Positions 7,917 to 16,709 of a stretch of 64,000 bases of DNA are shown in pieces (the first letter of the stretch is position 1; every line of letters starts with the position of its first letter). The position numbers were made by a program, and so were the translations under genes. The notes below the pieces were generated by a model. The model did not search any database. It was given only the letters and a program-made list of their open reading frames with translations, and was not told the DNA's origin. Origin of the DNA: Clostridia bacterium (lineage in GTDB: Bacteria > Bacillota > Clostridia > Christensenellales > Borkfalkiaceae); assembly GCA_017463325.1 (NCBI GenBank), contig JAFTPK010000018.1:61033-125032 (forward strand), given 5' to 3'.

Positions 7917-8642
7917 ATGCTTGGAAACGAAGAAACAATCGAATACCTGCGTAAGGCGAAAGCGGGCGACGAGGCGGCGAAAGAAACTCTTCTTGCCGAA
8001 AACGTTTCCTTGCTTAAATGTATCGTAAAACGCTATCTTGGGAAAGGGGTGGAATACGACGATTTGTTTCAGCTTGCGGGGCTTGGATTTTTAAAGGCGA
8101 TCGCGGGGTTTGACGAAAGCTTCGGCGTAAAATTTTCCACGTACGCCGTGCCTATGATCGCAGGGGAGATCAAGCGCTTTATGCGCGACGACGGCTCGGT
8201 GAAAGTATCGCGTACCATGAAACAAACGGCGAAAGAAATGAACGCGTTCGTGGAGGAATTCGTTTTTAAAAACGGCTTTCAGCCGCCCGTATCCGTCGTG
8301 GCTAAAAAGTTCGGCTTGGAGGAAAGCGAGGCGGTATTCGTAATGGGCTCTTCCAAAATGCCCGTTTCCCTGCACGTGAGCGCGGATGGTCAAGACGGTA
8401 ACGGGCGGGAGCTAATCGAAACCCTGCCTGCCTCGGATACGCAAGAGGAGCTGATTGAAAGCTTGCTTTTAAAAGGGGCGATTGAGGAGCTTCCCGAGCG
8501 GGAGAAGAAGATAATCGTTCTTCGCTATTTTCGGGATATGACGCAGAGCGAGGTAGCCGAGCAAATCGGGGTAAGTCAAGTACAGGTGTCGCGGCTGGAA
8601 AATAAGATCATTAAAAGGTTTCGGGAAAAACTCGGGGGATAA
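7917..8642 (+). CDS. sigF: Sporulation sigma factor SigF
   Basis: A sigma-70-family factor of 241 residues for the early forespore programme. Region 2 includes KCIVKRYLGKGVEYDDLFQLAGLG and FSTYAVPMIAGEIKRFMRD (core binding and -10 recognition). Region 3 follows, and region 4 carries the HTH MTQSEVAEQIGVSQVQVSRLE near the C-terminus. Sigma-B and sigma-G share this build; the direct linkage to spoIIAA and spoIIAB identifies it as sigma-F. The terminator stem begins within its last codons. Its presence implies that the lineage has, or recently had, an endospore programme. Confidence 0.95.
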   Translation: MLGNEETIEYLRKAKAGDEAAKETLLAENVSLLKCIVKRYLGKGVEYDDLFQLAGLGFLKAIAGFDESFGVKFSTYAVPMIAGEIKRFMRDDGSVKVSRTMKQTAKEMNAFVEEFVFKNGFQPPVSVVAKKFGLEESEAVFVMGSSKMPVSLHVSADGQDGNGRELIETLPASDTQEELIESLLLKGAIEELPEREKKIIVLRYFRDMTQSEVAEQIGVSQVQVSRLENKIIKRFREKLGG

Positions 8643-8664
8643 ATACGTTATTCCCCGCTTTTTT
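8633..8664 (+). terminator. Terminator overlapping the sigF stop
   Basis: A 10-bp stem CGGGGGATAA / TTATTCCCCG (one G-U pair), loop ATACG, then CTTTTTT. The left arm includes the sigF stop codon. Confidence 0.85.
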
Positions 8665-8666
8665 AT

Positions 8667-8695
8667 TTGGCAAATCAAAAAAAATTTGTTATAAT
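8667..8695 (+). promoter_or_regulatory. Promoter giving a leaderless CPBP mRNA
   Basis: TTGGCA (8667-8672), a 17-bp spacer and TATAAT (8690-8695). Counting to +1 places transcription initiation on the A of the start codon at 8702. It sits directly behind the sigF terminator. Confidence 0.8.
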
Positions 8696-8701
8696 AGATG
8701 C

Positions 8702-9631
8702 ATGAAACCTCAGGAAGAAAAAAGTAAAAACTTACTCGCCTCGCTTTTGGGGGAGAAAACGCTTGAAAAAACGTCGGGAATATCCTTTTCCGCGGCGGTG
8801 ATACTGCCTGTGCTGCTTGTGCTCGTATTCTTCTTCGTGGGCAGTCTTTTTGGCTTGTTTGCGGATGGGTATGCGGAAAAGGACTGGTATAAATATTTCA
8901 ATTTTCTTCTTCCTCAGCTTGCCTACGCCCTCGTTGCGGTTTTCTTTTTGAAATATTTGTCCGTTGGGGTTAAAGAGTTTACGGGGAAACCGTCGGTTAA
9001 ATACTTCTTCCTTGCCGCTCTTTTGCAATTCGGGCTGTTTTCTCTGTCCGAGTTGAACGGTCTTTTCTTGCGATTTTTGGAGGGCTTTGGGTACGGCGGT
9101 TTAAAAATCGAGCTTCCCTCGCTCGACGGATTTGGCTTAGTCGGCGTTTTATTCGTGGTGGCGGTGCTTCCCGCCGTCTTTGAAGAGGTACTTTTTCGAG
9201 GGATTATTTTAAAGGGACTTCGCGGCTTTTCCGCGGGCGCGGCGGTGCTGCTTTGCGGCGGGCTTTTTTCCCTTTTTCATCAAAATCCCGCGCAGACAGC
9301 CTATCAGTTTTGTTGTGGGGTCTGTTTTGCTTTGCTTGCCTTGCGCGCGGAGAGCGTATTGCCTACCGTGCTTGCGCATTTTCTCAATAACGCGGTCGTT
9401 ATTTTGCTTGCGAAATTCCCTTTGCCTGCATTGTCGGGCGTTTGGCTTATCGTTGCCTACGTCCTTTCCGCATTCGCTCTGTTAGGAAGCCTCGTATATT
9501 TAATTTTCTTTGATAAAAAGGAGAGAATAAAAGCGGAAAAGAAAGGGAAAGCGGAATTTTTCCTTTGTGCGGCGGCTGGGATCCTCATTTGCTTGATTTC
9601 TTGGGCGATCAATCTTGTTGGCGGTGTATGA
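8702..9631 (+). CDS. CPBP-family intramembrane metalloprotease
   Basis: Polytopic membrane protein of 309 residues, about eight hydrophobic segments, of the CAAX protease/bacteriocin-processing (Abi, CPBP) family. The glutamate pair EEVLFRG lies at about 161-167, followed by the second motif with histidine (FSLFHQNP) and the third HFLNN, together forming the presumed metal site. Substrates of such proteases in Bacillota are mostly unknown; roles in bacteriocin immunity and membrane-protein processing are known for some members. The ATG at 8702 has no ribosome site, and the promoter upstream predicts a transcript starting on that ATG. The stop overlaps rlmH (ATGA). Confidence 0.88.
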   Translation: MKPQEEKSKNLLASLLGEKTLEKTSGISFSAAVILPVLLVLVFFFVGSLFGLFADGYAEKDWYKYFNFLLPQLAYALVAVFFLKYLSVGVKEFTGKPSVKYFFLAALLQFGLFSLSELNGLFLRFLEGFGYGGLKIELPSLDGFGLVGVLFVVAVLPAVFEEVLFRGIILKGLRGFSAGAAVLLCGGLFSLFHQNPAQTAYQFCCGVCFALLALRAESVLPTVLAHFLNNAVVILLAKFPLPALSGVWLIVAYVLSAFALLGSLVYLIFFDKKERIKAEKKGKAEFFLCAAAGILICLISWAINLVGGV

Positions 9632-10068
9632 TGCAAAAGATCAATTTCGTGGTGGTGGGCAAAATCAAAGAAAGCTTTTATCGGGAGGCTGTGGCAGAGT
9701 ACGTCAAACGGCTTTCCCGCTTTGCAAAGGTGGAGATCAGAGAGATCGCGGAAAGCGTTTCTCTCGATACGGAAGCGGAGGATATTTTACGTGCACTGAG
9801 AGGCTACGTCGTCGCGCTTTGCGTAGAGGGGGAAAAGCTATCGAGCGAAAAGCTTGCTAAAAAGCTAAAAGGCTTGGAGGATACGGGTAAGGAGGTCACG
9901 TTTGTGATCGGCTCTTCCTGTGGGCTTTCGGACCGAGTAAAGGCGGCTGCCGATTTCCGTTTGTCTTTTTCGGATATGACCTTTCCGCATCAGCTTATGC
10001 GGGTGATTTTGGCTGAGCAGGTCTATCGCGCATATATGATCAATGCGGGGGCGACGTATCATAAATAA
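9628..10068 (+). CDS. rlmH: 23S rRNA pseudouridine-1915 N3-methyltransferase RlmH
   Basis: SPOUT-class methyltransferase acting on helix 69 of 23S rRNA in assembled 70S ribosomes. It has 146 residues with the characteristic FVIGSSCGLSDRV glycine-rich SAM knot and the C-terminal FPHQLMRVILAEQVYRAY...YHK signature. Two adjacent ATGs (9628 and 9631) are possible; the first overlaps the preceding stop as ATGA, suggesting translational coupling. It is slightly shorter than the usual 155-159 residues but complete at both conserved ends. Housekeeping. Confidence 0.93.
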   Translation: MMQKINFVVVGKIKESFYREAVAEYVKRLSRFAKVEIREIAESVSLDTEAEDILRALRGYVVALCVEGEKLSSEKLAKKLKGLEDTGKEVTFVIGSSCGLSDRVKAAADFRLSFSDMTFPHQLMRVILAEQVYRAYMINAGATYHK

Positions 10069-10092
10069 CCTTGCTGTGCATATATTGATTGC

Positions 10093-10923
10093 ATGGATAT
10101 TTATCAAAAAACGACGGCGTTTTACCGCCGAGTAAAGACGGAGAAAAAAATTTTTGGAAAAAGTCGCTTAGGGCGCAACCTGTACGCGGTAAAAGTAGGA
10201 GAGGGCAGCCCTGTGGGGATCGCCGTATACGCCGTTCACGGGCGGGAATTTATCACTGCCGAGCTTGCCTTTCGGCACTATGAAAAAGGCGCCGTCGGTG
10301 CGCTTTGGCTTATTCCCCTTTTAAATCCAGACGGCGCGCTTATTTCCGAGGTGGGGCTTTCCTCCGTGCGAACGGGGAGATATAGAAAATTTCTTTCCTC
10401 GTTTTCGGCTGAACAATTACGGCTTTGGAAAGCGAACGCTTACGGGGTGGATTTGAACGTGAACTTTGACGCCGACTTCGGCCAAGGCGTGAAAAACGTT
10501 AGAACGCGCGGCGTGGAAAACTGCGTCGGTCCTTATCCGTTTAGCGAAAGAGAAACGCGGGCAATTCGCGCATTTACCCTTTCGCTTTCCCCTGATTATA
10601 CGGTGAGCTATCATACGAAAGGAGAGGAGATTTACTGGTATTACGGTCAGCCGCTTTTTAATGTGGCTCGCGACCTTGCTCTTGCGGAAACGCTGGCAAG
10701 CTCCTGCGGGTATCCGTTAAAGGCGGTCAAGGGTAGCGTTGGGGGATATAAAGACTGGTGTATTAAAGCGCTAGGGATCCCCTCTTTTACCGTCGAGGTG
10801 GGGAATGACAGTCTGCCGCATCCGCTTTGCGGAGAAGAGGCGCTTTCCGACGTGCTTACCAAAAATGAAAACGCGCTTTGCGCCCTGTCTAAGGCGGTGA
10901 AAGAGCTAAAAGGGATACAATGA
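10093..10923 (+). CDS. M14-family zinc peptidase, likely cell-wall peptide endopeptidase
   Basis: A 276-residue single-domain M14 (carboxypeptidase A fold) protein with no signal peptide. Zinc ligands His49 and Glu52 are in HGREF, and the third is His174 in SYHTKGEE. Also visible are NPDG (78-81), GVDLNVNF (118-125) and the catalytic Glu235 in FTVEVGND. The usual Asn-Arg substrate pair is Asn122-Val123 here, as I recall for gamma-D-glutamyl-diaminopimelate endopeptidase-like members. That would suggest muropeptide trimming or recycling in the cytoplasm rather than digestion of C-terminal residues. No good ribosome site is visible before the ATG. It overlaps tadA by four bases, so the two are coupled. 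Confidence 0.82.
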   Translation: MDIYQKTTAFYRRVKTEKKIFGKSRLGRNLYAVKVGEGSPVGIAVYAVHGREFITAELAFRHYEKGAVGALWLIPLLNPDGALISEVGLSSVRTGRYRKFLSSFSAEQLRLWKANAYGVDLNVNFDADFGQGVKNVRTRGVENCVGPYPFSERETRAIRAFTLSLSPDYTVSYHTKGEEIYWYYGQPLFNVARDLALAETLASSCGYPLKAVKGSVGGYKDWCIKALGIPSFTVEVGNDSLPHPLCGEEALSDVLTKNENALCALSKAVKELKGIQ

Positions 10924-11426
10924 AAAGATTGACGAGAGAAGAAAAATTTATGAAAGCGGCGATCCGCGCGGCAAAACGTGGATTAAGGCAGGGAGAAGTA
11001 CCGATCGGCGCCGTCGTTGTGTATGAGGAAAAGGTGGTCGCAAGCGGCTATAACCGTCGTGCGAAATTGCAGCTTGCCTCCGCGCACGCGGAAATGATGG
11101 CGATCGACAGAGCGTGTAAAAAATTTCGCTCCTGGCGGCTTCCCGAGGGGTGCGAGCTATACGTTACCTTAGAGCCTTGTCCTATGTGTATGGGCGCCTC
11201 CTTGAATGCACGAGTGGACAAGCTATATTTTGGCGCGTACGAGCAAAAGGGGCGTTCGTTGACGGAGGAGCTTGCGGCTGCCAACCTGCTCAATCATAAG
11301 ACGGAGGTCACAGGCGGGGTTTTAAAAGAGGAATGCTCTTCGTTGCTCACCGACTTTTTTGTGGAGATGAGAAAGAAAACGAAAGAAGAAAAGGAACGAA
11401 AAAAAGAAGAGAATACAGACGAGTAA
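10920..11426 (+). CDS. tadA: tRNA-specific adenosine-34 deaminase TadA
   Basis: Converts adenosine to inosine at the wobble position of tRNA-Arg(ACG). It has 168 residues: the zinc site is His56 in HAE (catalytic Glu58), with Cys87 and Cys90 in PCPMC. A lysine/glutamate-rich tail (about 150-168) follows the catalytic domain. The start overlaps the M14 stop as ATGA. In many Bacillota tadA is followed by the SRP RNA gene and dnaX; neither is present here, and prs follows instead. Confidence 0.93.
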   Translation: MKRLTREEKFMKAAIRAAKRGLRQGEVPIGAVVVYEEKVVASGYNRRAKLQLASAHAEMMAIDRACKKFRSWRLPEGCELYVTLEPCPMCMGASLNARVDKLYFGAYEQKGRSLTEELAAANLLNHKTEVTGGVLKEECSSLLTDFFVEMRKKTKEEKERKKEENTDE

Positions 11427-11467
11427 AAAAAGGTAAAAGTTTTTTTAAAAAAACTTCGTTCATTTGG

Positions 11468-11496
11468 TTGACTTAAAACGTTAAAAAAGTTATTAT
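11468..11496 (+). promoter_or_regulatory. Promoter of prs
   Basis: TTGACT (11468-11473), 17 bp, TATTAT (11491-11496). The resulting leader is about 108 bases, purine-rich, with no structure I can assign to a known riboswitch. An AT-rich palindrome just upstream (near 11440-11455) may end the tadA transcript. Confidence 0.75.
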
Positions 11497-11611
11497 AGTA
11501 GTGTGCTTTTTTATGGGGAAAATCGAGAGTTGAAAATTCAAAAGAAAAAAGCTGTATGGTCTTTGCGCGGAAAAGCGTAAAGCCGCGGTAAAAATAAAAG
11601 GATGGTTACAG

Positions 11612-12556
11612 ATGATCACTCACGGTAATGAAATCAAGTTGTTTAGCGGTAACTCCAACCGTGCCCTGGCAGAAAGTATTGCCAAGAAGCTCAATACCGA
11701 GCTTGGTAATATTGAGGTCGCGACTTTCTCCGACGGAGAAATCAACGTACATATCGCGGAAACTGTCCGCGGTAGGGATTTGTTTATTATTCAATCCACG
11801 TGTTCGCCCGTCAACGATAATTTAATGGAACTTCTCATTATGATCGACGCGGCAAAACGTGCTTCGGCAGGTCGTATCACGGCGGTTATTCCCTATTTCG
11901 GGTATGCGCGTCAAGACAGAAAAGCTCGCTCGCGCGATCCTATTACGGCGAAGCTTGTGGCAAACCTGATCACGTCCGCAGGCGCGGACAGAGTCCTTAC
12001 CATGGACTTGCACGCCGATCAGATTCAAGGATTTTTTGATATTCCCGTGGATAACCTGCTTGGCGGTCCCACCCTTTGTAACTATTTTGCAAACGAAGAA
12101 AAGATCGACGTTGTTGTCGCGCCCGATCTCGGTTCTGTAAAGCGCGCGAGAAAGGTTGCTGAAAAATTCGGCGTGCCTATCGCGATTATTGATAAACGTC
12201 GCCCCAAGGCAAACGTAATGGAAGTCATGAATATTATCGGTGACGTAAACGGCAAAAGATGCCTGATGCTTGACGATATGATAGACACGGCAGGTACGAT
12301 TTGTCAAGGTGCGCAAGCGCTGAAAGACGCGGGTGCGGTCGAAATTTATGCGGGCTGTACGCACGCCGTTCTCAGCGGCCCTGCGATCGAGCGTTTGGAA
12401 AAATCGGTTATCAATAAGCTCGTTATGCTTGATACCATTGATTTGCCCCAAGAAAAGATGCTTGGTAAATTCAAGATTCTTTCCGTTGCCGACATTTTTG
12501 CGGCGGCAATAGAAAATGTATATCTTGACAAACCCATGTCCAAGCTTTACGACTAA
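11612..12556 (+). CDS. prs: Ribose-phosphate pyrophosphokinase (PRPP synthetase)
   Basis: Makes 5-phosphoribosyl diphosphate from ribose 5-phosphate and ATP for nucleotide, His and Trp synthesis. At 314 residues it has full length. Family signatures are [11 protein letters not shown] (the ATP-binding region), [11 protein letters not shown], the cation-binding [15 protein letters not shown] and the PRPP loop [12 protein letters not shown]. The ATG at 11612 follows AAAAGGATGG. It is preceded by its own promoter and followed by a GC-rich terminator, then pth. Confidence 0.96.
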   Translation: MITHGNEIKLFSGNSNRALAESIAKKLNTELGNIEVATFSDGEINVHIAETVRGRDLFIIQSTCSPVNDNLMELLIMIDAAKRASAGRITAVIPYFGYARQDRKARSRDPITAKLVANLITSAGADRVLTMDLHADQIQGFFDIPVDNLLGGPTLCNYFANEEKIDVVVAPDLGSVKRARKVAEKFGVPIAIIDKRRPKANVMEVMNIIGDVNGKRCLMLDDMIDTAGTICQGAQALKDAGAVEIYAGCTHAVLSGPAIERLEKSVINKLVMLDTIDLPQEKMLGKFKILSVADIFAAAIENVYLDKPMSKLYD

Positions 12557-12573
12557 CGACACAAGAAAAATTT

Positions 12574-12604
12574 ACTGCCGCCGCGTTCAGCGGCGGCGGT
12601 TTTT
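12574..12604 (+). terminator. GC-rich intrinsic terminator between prs and pth
   Basis: An 8-bp GC core (GCCGCCGC with GCGGCGGC), extended to 11 pairs, closes a GTTCA loop and is followed by TTTTT. It ends only 16 bases before the pth start. Confidence 0.85.
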
Positions 12605-12620
12605 CCGTAAGAGGTAGACT

Positions 12621-13184
12621 ATGTATTTAATCGTAGGTCTCGGTAACCCCGAGAAAAAATACGAAAAAACCTTTCATAATATGGGCTATATTGCGGCGGG
12701 TGACGTCGCGGAGCTTTTGGGTGCTAAATTCAAGAAAAAGGAATGTGAAGCGTCTATTGCAGAAGTCTTTGTCGGCGGCGAAAAAGTGATTATAGCCCGT
12801 CCGCTTACCTACATGAACAATTCGGGTAGTGCGGTGAAACAGCTAATGGCGAAATATAAAATTGCGGAAGAAAATCTTCTCGTGATCTATGACGATTACG
12901 ATTTACCTAAGGGGAAGATACGAATCCGCGCCTCTGGCTCGGCGGGTACCCATAACGGTATGCGGAGCATTATCGGCGAAACGGGCTTAAAGGATTTTCC
13001 CCGTATCCGTATCGGCATACGGGACGAAGAGGTGGATATTCCCATTATCAACTACGTTTTGTCAGAGGTCAGAAAAGAGGATTACGAGCTGTTTGCTTCC
13101 GCTTGTCACAAGGCGGGGGAGGCGGCCGCGTCGTTTGCTTCGGGAACGCGGCTGGAACTCGTAATGGGAAAATATAACGGCTAA
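12621..13184 (+). CDS. pth: Peptidyl-tRNA hydrolase
   Basis: Recycles peptidyl-tRNA released from stalled ribosomes. It has 187 residues, the normal length. Conserved Asn9 is in GLGNPEKKY, the catalytic His19 in FHNMGY, and the aspartate is in VIYDDYDLPKGK. The typical TYMNNSGSAV and GTHNGMRSI segments are present. The stop shares its last A with the mfd start codon (TAATG), so the pair is translationally coupled. This pth-mfd order is common in Bacillota. Confidence 0.96.
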   Translation: MYLIVGLGNPEKKYEKTFHNMGYIAAGDVAELLGAKFKKKECEASIAEVFVGGEKVIIARPLTYMNNSGSAVKQLMAKYKIAEENLLVIYDDYDLPKGKIRIRASGSAGTHNGMRSIIGETGLKDFPRIRIGIRDEEVDIPIINYVLSEVRKEDYELFASACHKAGEAAASFASGTRLELVMGKYNG

Positions 13185-16100
13185 TGAAAGAGAACTTTTT
13201 TACGTTTTCACAACTTGGCGGGGATTACCCCGAGTTTGAAGAGAGCGTCCGCGGCGGTTTGCCGACGGCGGTTTTTGGCGTTTCCGACAGCCATAAATAT
13301 TTGTTGGCGTCGCTGCTACCTTATCCTGTCGTATACGTGACGGCAGATTCTGCGGCGGCTAGAAAGGCGGCGGAGAACTTAAAAACGCTCTCGGGGAAAC
13401 GTGTGGAAACGCTTGCGGCAAAAGACGAGGTTTTGTTGTATAGAAAAGCGCTTTCCAAAGATTCTCTATTTCGCCGTCTTAACGGCTTACACGCGCTTGG
13501 TACGGGGGCGCAAATCGTCGTTGCGGAGATTGACGCGCTTACGCAGCTTTTTCCTAAGGACTTGCCCGTGCTCACTTTTCGCGAGGGGGAGGAGCTTGAT
13601 TTTCTTTCCTTGCCCGTAAAGCTTGTCAAAATGGGGTACGCGCGAAGCTTTGAGGTGGAAACGAAAGGCACGTTCGCTTTGCGTGGAGATATTCTCGATA
13701 TTTATCCGATCAACGAGGAAAATCCCGTCCGTATTGATTTTTTCGGCGATCAGGTGGAAAAAATAAAACCGTACGACCTTGTCACGGGCAATCGTCTTGC
13801 GCCTGTAAAAGGGATAGACGTTCTCGCGGCAACTGATGTTTTTATGTCCGCGGACGAAAGACCTGAGGTAGAGAAATTGCTCGATAAAGAGGTCAAGTCT
13901 TTTATGAAAAGCGAAAGCTATTCGAGGGCAAATGAGATACGCGGCGGGTTGATTGACGAGTTGGAAACGGGGAACTGTTCTTCGTTCCTGTTGCCGCTTT
14001 TGAAAAATTCCGTAGATTTTTTCAGCGTTCTTCCCGAGAATGCCGTTTTGATTTTCGACGAGGGGAAAACCCTTTGGGATAAGTGGAACGCGCTCTATAA
14101 AGAACACGAGGAGCGTTTTCACCGTTTACGCGAGGGGGGAGAGGCGTTTTCTTTTACCGTCCGTCAGCTCGTGGATAAGGAGGTTTTTTTAAACCTACTC
14201 AGTACGCGCCGTAGGGTAGCATTGCAGACGTTTACGGGTAATCCCTTTTTCCTTTCGCCGTTAAAAATTTTTAACTTTTCTTCGACGCCTACGTCGAAAT
14301 ACCTCAACGGCTTTCCCGCGCTTTTGACCGACCTTAAAAACTGGCGACGAGGCGGGTACCGCGTACTTTTATACTGTGGCGACGCCGCCCGTGCGGTGAA
14401 AATGCAGGAGCTGCTTCGCGACGAGTATCTTTCCCCGTCTGAAATTCCCGACTCTTTGGACTTGTTTACGGGGATCGGCGTTACGGGGGAATATCTTGAT
14501 AAAGGGCTTGTTCTGCATGAAAGTAAAGTAGCGCTAATCGGCACGGGCGATTTGTACACCAAAGCGCACGACGCCCGTCGAATACGGCGCAAACGCGGGG
14601 ATATGTTTTCCGCGCCCGAGATCGGTGATTACGCCGTGCACGAAACGCACGGGATCGGCAAAGTGGTCGGCACGAAAAAGATTGAAACGACGGACGGTAC
14701 TAAGGAATACGTCGCGCTTTCCTATCGCGACGGCGACGTTTTATACGTACCCGTAGAGCGTATGGACGTTCTTTCCAAATATGTCGGCGACGCAAATCCC
14801 TCCCTTTCCAAGATCGGAGGGGCGGATTTCGAGCGGGTAAAAGCGCGTGTTCGCGCCTCTTTAAAAACGCTCGCGTTCGATTTAAAGCAGCTCTATGCCG
14901 AACGCTCGGAGTCAAAAGGCTTTGCGTTTCCTGAAAATAAAGCGTTCATGGAGGAATTTGAAGACGCCTTTGCGTATGCGCTTACGCCCGATCAAGCAAG
15001 CTCCGTGGAAGAGATCAAAGCGGACATGGTATCGGAGAAAGTAATGGATCGTTTGCTTTGCGGCGACGTCGGTTTTGGGAAGACGGAAGTAGCGCTTCGC
15101 GCTGTTTACCTTTGCGTACTTGCGGGAAAACAGGCGGCGCTCATGTGTCCGAGCACCATTCTTTGTAATCAGCATTTCAATACTGCGCTCGAACGTTTTT
15201 CCTCGTTTGGGGTACGCGTGGCTTCGCTCAGTCGATTTTTAACAGCAAAGCAACAGGAGAAGGTATTAAAAGAACTGGAAGAGGGAAAAATTGACTTTAT
15301 CGTCGGTACGCACCGTCTTCTTTCTTCGGACGTAAAATTCAAAGACCTTGGCTTGCTTGTTTTGGACGAGGAGCAACGCTTTGGGGTGGAGCATAAAGAA
15401 AAGCTGAAAAATATGCGTAAAGCGGTCGATTGCTTGACCATGACGGCAACGCCTATTCCCCGTACGCTGCATATGTCACTTTCGGGAATTCGCGATATTT
15501 CCACGATTCAGACCCCTCCGGGCGAACGGCTTCCTGTACAGACTTACGTGGTGGAGGAAACGGAAACGCTCATTCGCGACGCTTGTATACGTGAGCTTTC
15601 GCGCGGCGGCCAAGTGTTCATTCTTTACAATAAAGTGGAGAGTATTTTTACGTTTGCGGCAAAGATTAAGGCGATTTTGCCTGAGGCGAATATCACCGTT
15701 GCGCACGGAAGAATGGATAAATCTGTTTTGGAACGTTCGGTGTACGATTTTTACAGCGGAGAAAGCAACGTTTTAATCACGACGACGATCATTGAAAACG
15801 GGATCGACCTCCCCAACGCAAACACCATTCTCGTGATCGACAGCGATAAGCTGGGGATTTCGCAGCTTTATCAGCTTCGTGGGCGGGTGGGGCGCGGAAC
15901 CCGTTTGGCGCACGCCTATTTCACTTATAAGGCAGAGCGCGTCATGACAGAAAATGCCGCCGAGCGTTTAAAGGCGATCATGCAATTTACCGAGCTTGGT
16001 TCAGGGTATAAGCTTGCCATGCGCGATTTGGAAATTCGCGGCGCGGGAAACGTTCTTGGAGCCGAGCAGCACGGGCATATGGATAAAGTGGGTTACGAGC

Positions 16101-16594
16101 TGTACGCGAAATTGTTAAAAGAGGAGCTTTCAGGCGAGCGGGAAACGATGGCGGAGCTTGATATTCACGCCAACGCCTATATTTCCGAACGGTATATCGA
16201 ATCGAGTGCGGGACGGCTTGATACGTACAAGCAAATAGCGGAAATTTCCACGACGGCCGATTACAAACGGGTATACGAATCCTTGCGCGATACCTACGGA
16301 GAATTGCCCGTGGCTGTAGTCAATCTGCTAGTCATTGCGGTTTTGAAAAGCTACGCCGCAAAATTTGGGGTAAAGAAGATCGGGGTGATCAAGGGAGTAG
16401 GGTCGCTTGAATTTCCTTCGATAGATTCTCTCGGGGATAAGCGAATACAGGCAGCAATGGATAAATATCAAGAAAAGATACGCTTGAATATGCGCGGTGC
16501 GCCGACGATAGAGTTCTTTGGACGGCGTGATTCGGCAGAGTTGATGGCGGAAATGACAAAATTTTTAAAATTTGCGCTAACTTTCACAAACTAA
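13184..16594 (+). CDS. mfd: Transcription-repair coupling factor Mfd
   Basis: A DNA translocase that removes RNA polymerase stalled at lesions and recruits UvrA. It has 1136 residues. In order: a UvrB-like N-terminal module (about 1-380, with VKMGYARSFEVETKGTFALR), a CarD-like RNA-polymerase-interacting domain (about 480-540, GDYAVHETHGIGKVVG), and a RecG-like helicase motor with Walker A GDVGFGKTE (about 627-635) and the DEEQ box (about 727). Then come TATPIPRTLHMSLSG and QLRGRVGRG, and a TRCF C-terminal domain. It is intact, with nothing unusual. Confidence 0.97.
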   Translation: MKENFFTFSQLGGDYPEFEESVRGGLPTAVFGVSDSHKYLLASLLPYPVVYVTADSAAARKAAENLKTLSGKRVETLAAKDEVLLYRKALSKDSLFRRLNGLHALGTGAQIVVAEIDALTQLFPKDLPVLTFREGEELDFLSLPVKLVKMGYARSFEVETKGTFALRGDILDIYPINEENPVRIDFFGDQVEKIKPYDLVTGNRLAPVKGIDVLAATDVFMSADERPEVEKLLDKEVKSFMKSESYSRANEIRGGLIDELETGNCSSFLLPLLKNSVDFFSVLPENAVLIFDEGKTLWDKWNALYKEHEERFHRLREGGEAFSFTVRQLVDKEVFLNLLSTRRRVALQTFTGNPFFLSPLKIFNFSSTPTSKYLNGFPALLTDLKNWRRGGYRVLLYCGDAARAVKMQELLRDEYLSPSEIPDSLDLFTGIGVTGEYLDKGLVLHESKVALIGTGDLYTKAHDARRIRRKRGDMFSAPEIGDYAVHETHGIGKVVGTKKIETTDGTKEYVALSYRDGDVLYVPVERMDVLSKYVGDANPSLSKIGGADFERVKARVRASLKTLAFDLKQLYAERSESKGFAFPENKAFMEEFEDAFAYALTPDQASSVEEIKADMVSEKVMDRLLCGDVGFGKTEVALRAVYLCVLAGKQAALMCPSTILCNQHFNTALERFSSFGVRVASLSRFLTAKQQEKVLKELEEGKIDFIVGTHRLLSSDVKFKDLGLLVLDEEQRFGVEHKEKLKNMRKAVDCLTMTATPIPRTLHMSLSGIRDISTIQTPPGERLPVQTYVVEETETLIRDACIRELSRGGQVFILYNKVESIFTFAAKIKAILPEANITVAHGRMDKSVLERSVYDFYSGESNVLITTTIIENGIDLPNANTILVIDSDKLGISQLYQLRGRVGRGTRLAHAYFTYKAERVMTENAAERLKAIMQFTELGSGYKLAMRDLEIRGAGNVLGAEQHGHMDKVGYELYAKLLKEELSGERETMAELDIHANAYISERYIESSAGRLDTYKQIAEISTTADYKRVYESLRDTYGELPVAVVNLLVIAVLKSYAAKFGVKKIGVIKGVGSLEFPSIDSLGDKRIQAAMDKYQEKIRLNMRGAPTIEFFGRRDSAELMAEMTKFLKFALTFTN

Positions 16595-16607
16595 GGGCAA
16601 AAAACGG

Positions 16608-16636
16608 TTGCGCATTTTGTTAAAATAGAGTATAAT
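16608..16636 (+). promoter_or_regulatory. Promoter of the large lipoprotein gene
   Basis: TTGCGC (16608-16613), 17 bp, TATAAT (16631-16636). Transcription starts near 16643, ahead of the ATG at 16710. Confidence 0.7.
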
Positions 16637-16709
16637 ATAGTTTGTGGTATGCTTTATTTAGAGTATGCTGACGGATATTATACGAAACAATAGTTGTTTG
16701 GAGCAGAAT

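Noticed and set aside
11427..11611. Possible SRP RNA (scRNA) after tadA
   Set aside because: The position is typical, but the conserved SRP core (GGAAGGAAGCAG-like) is absent; the stretch holds the prs promoter and leader.
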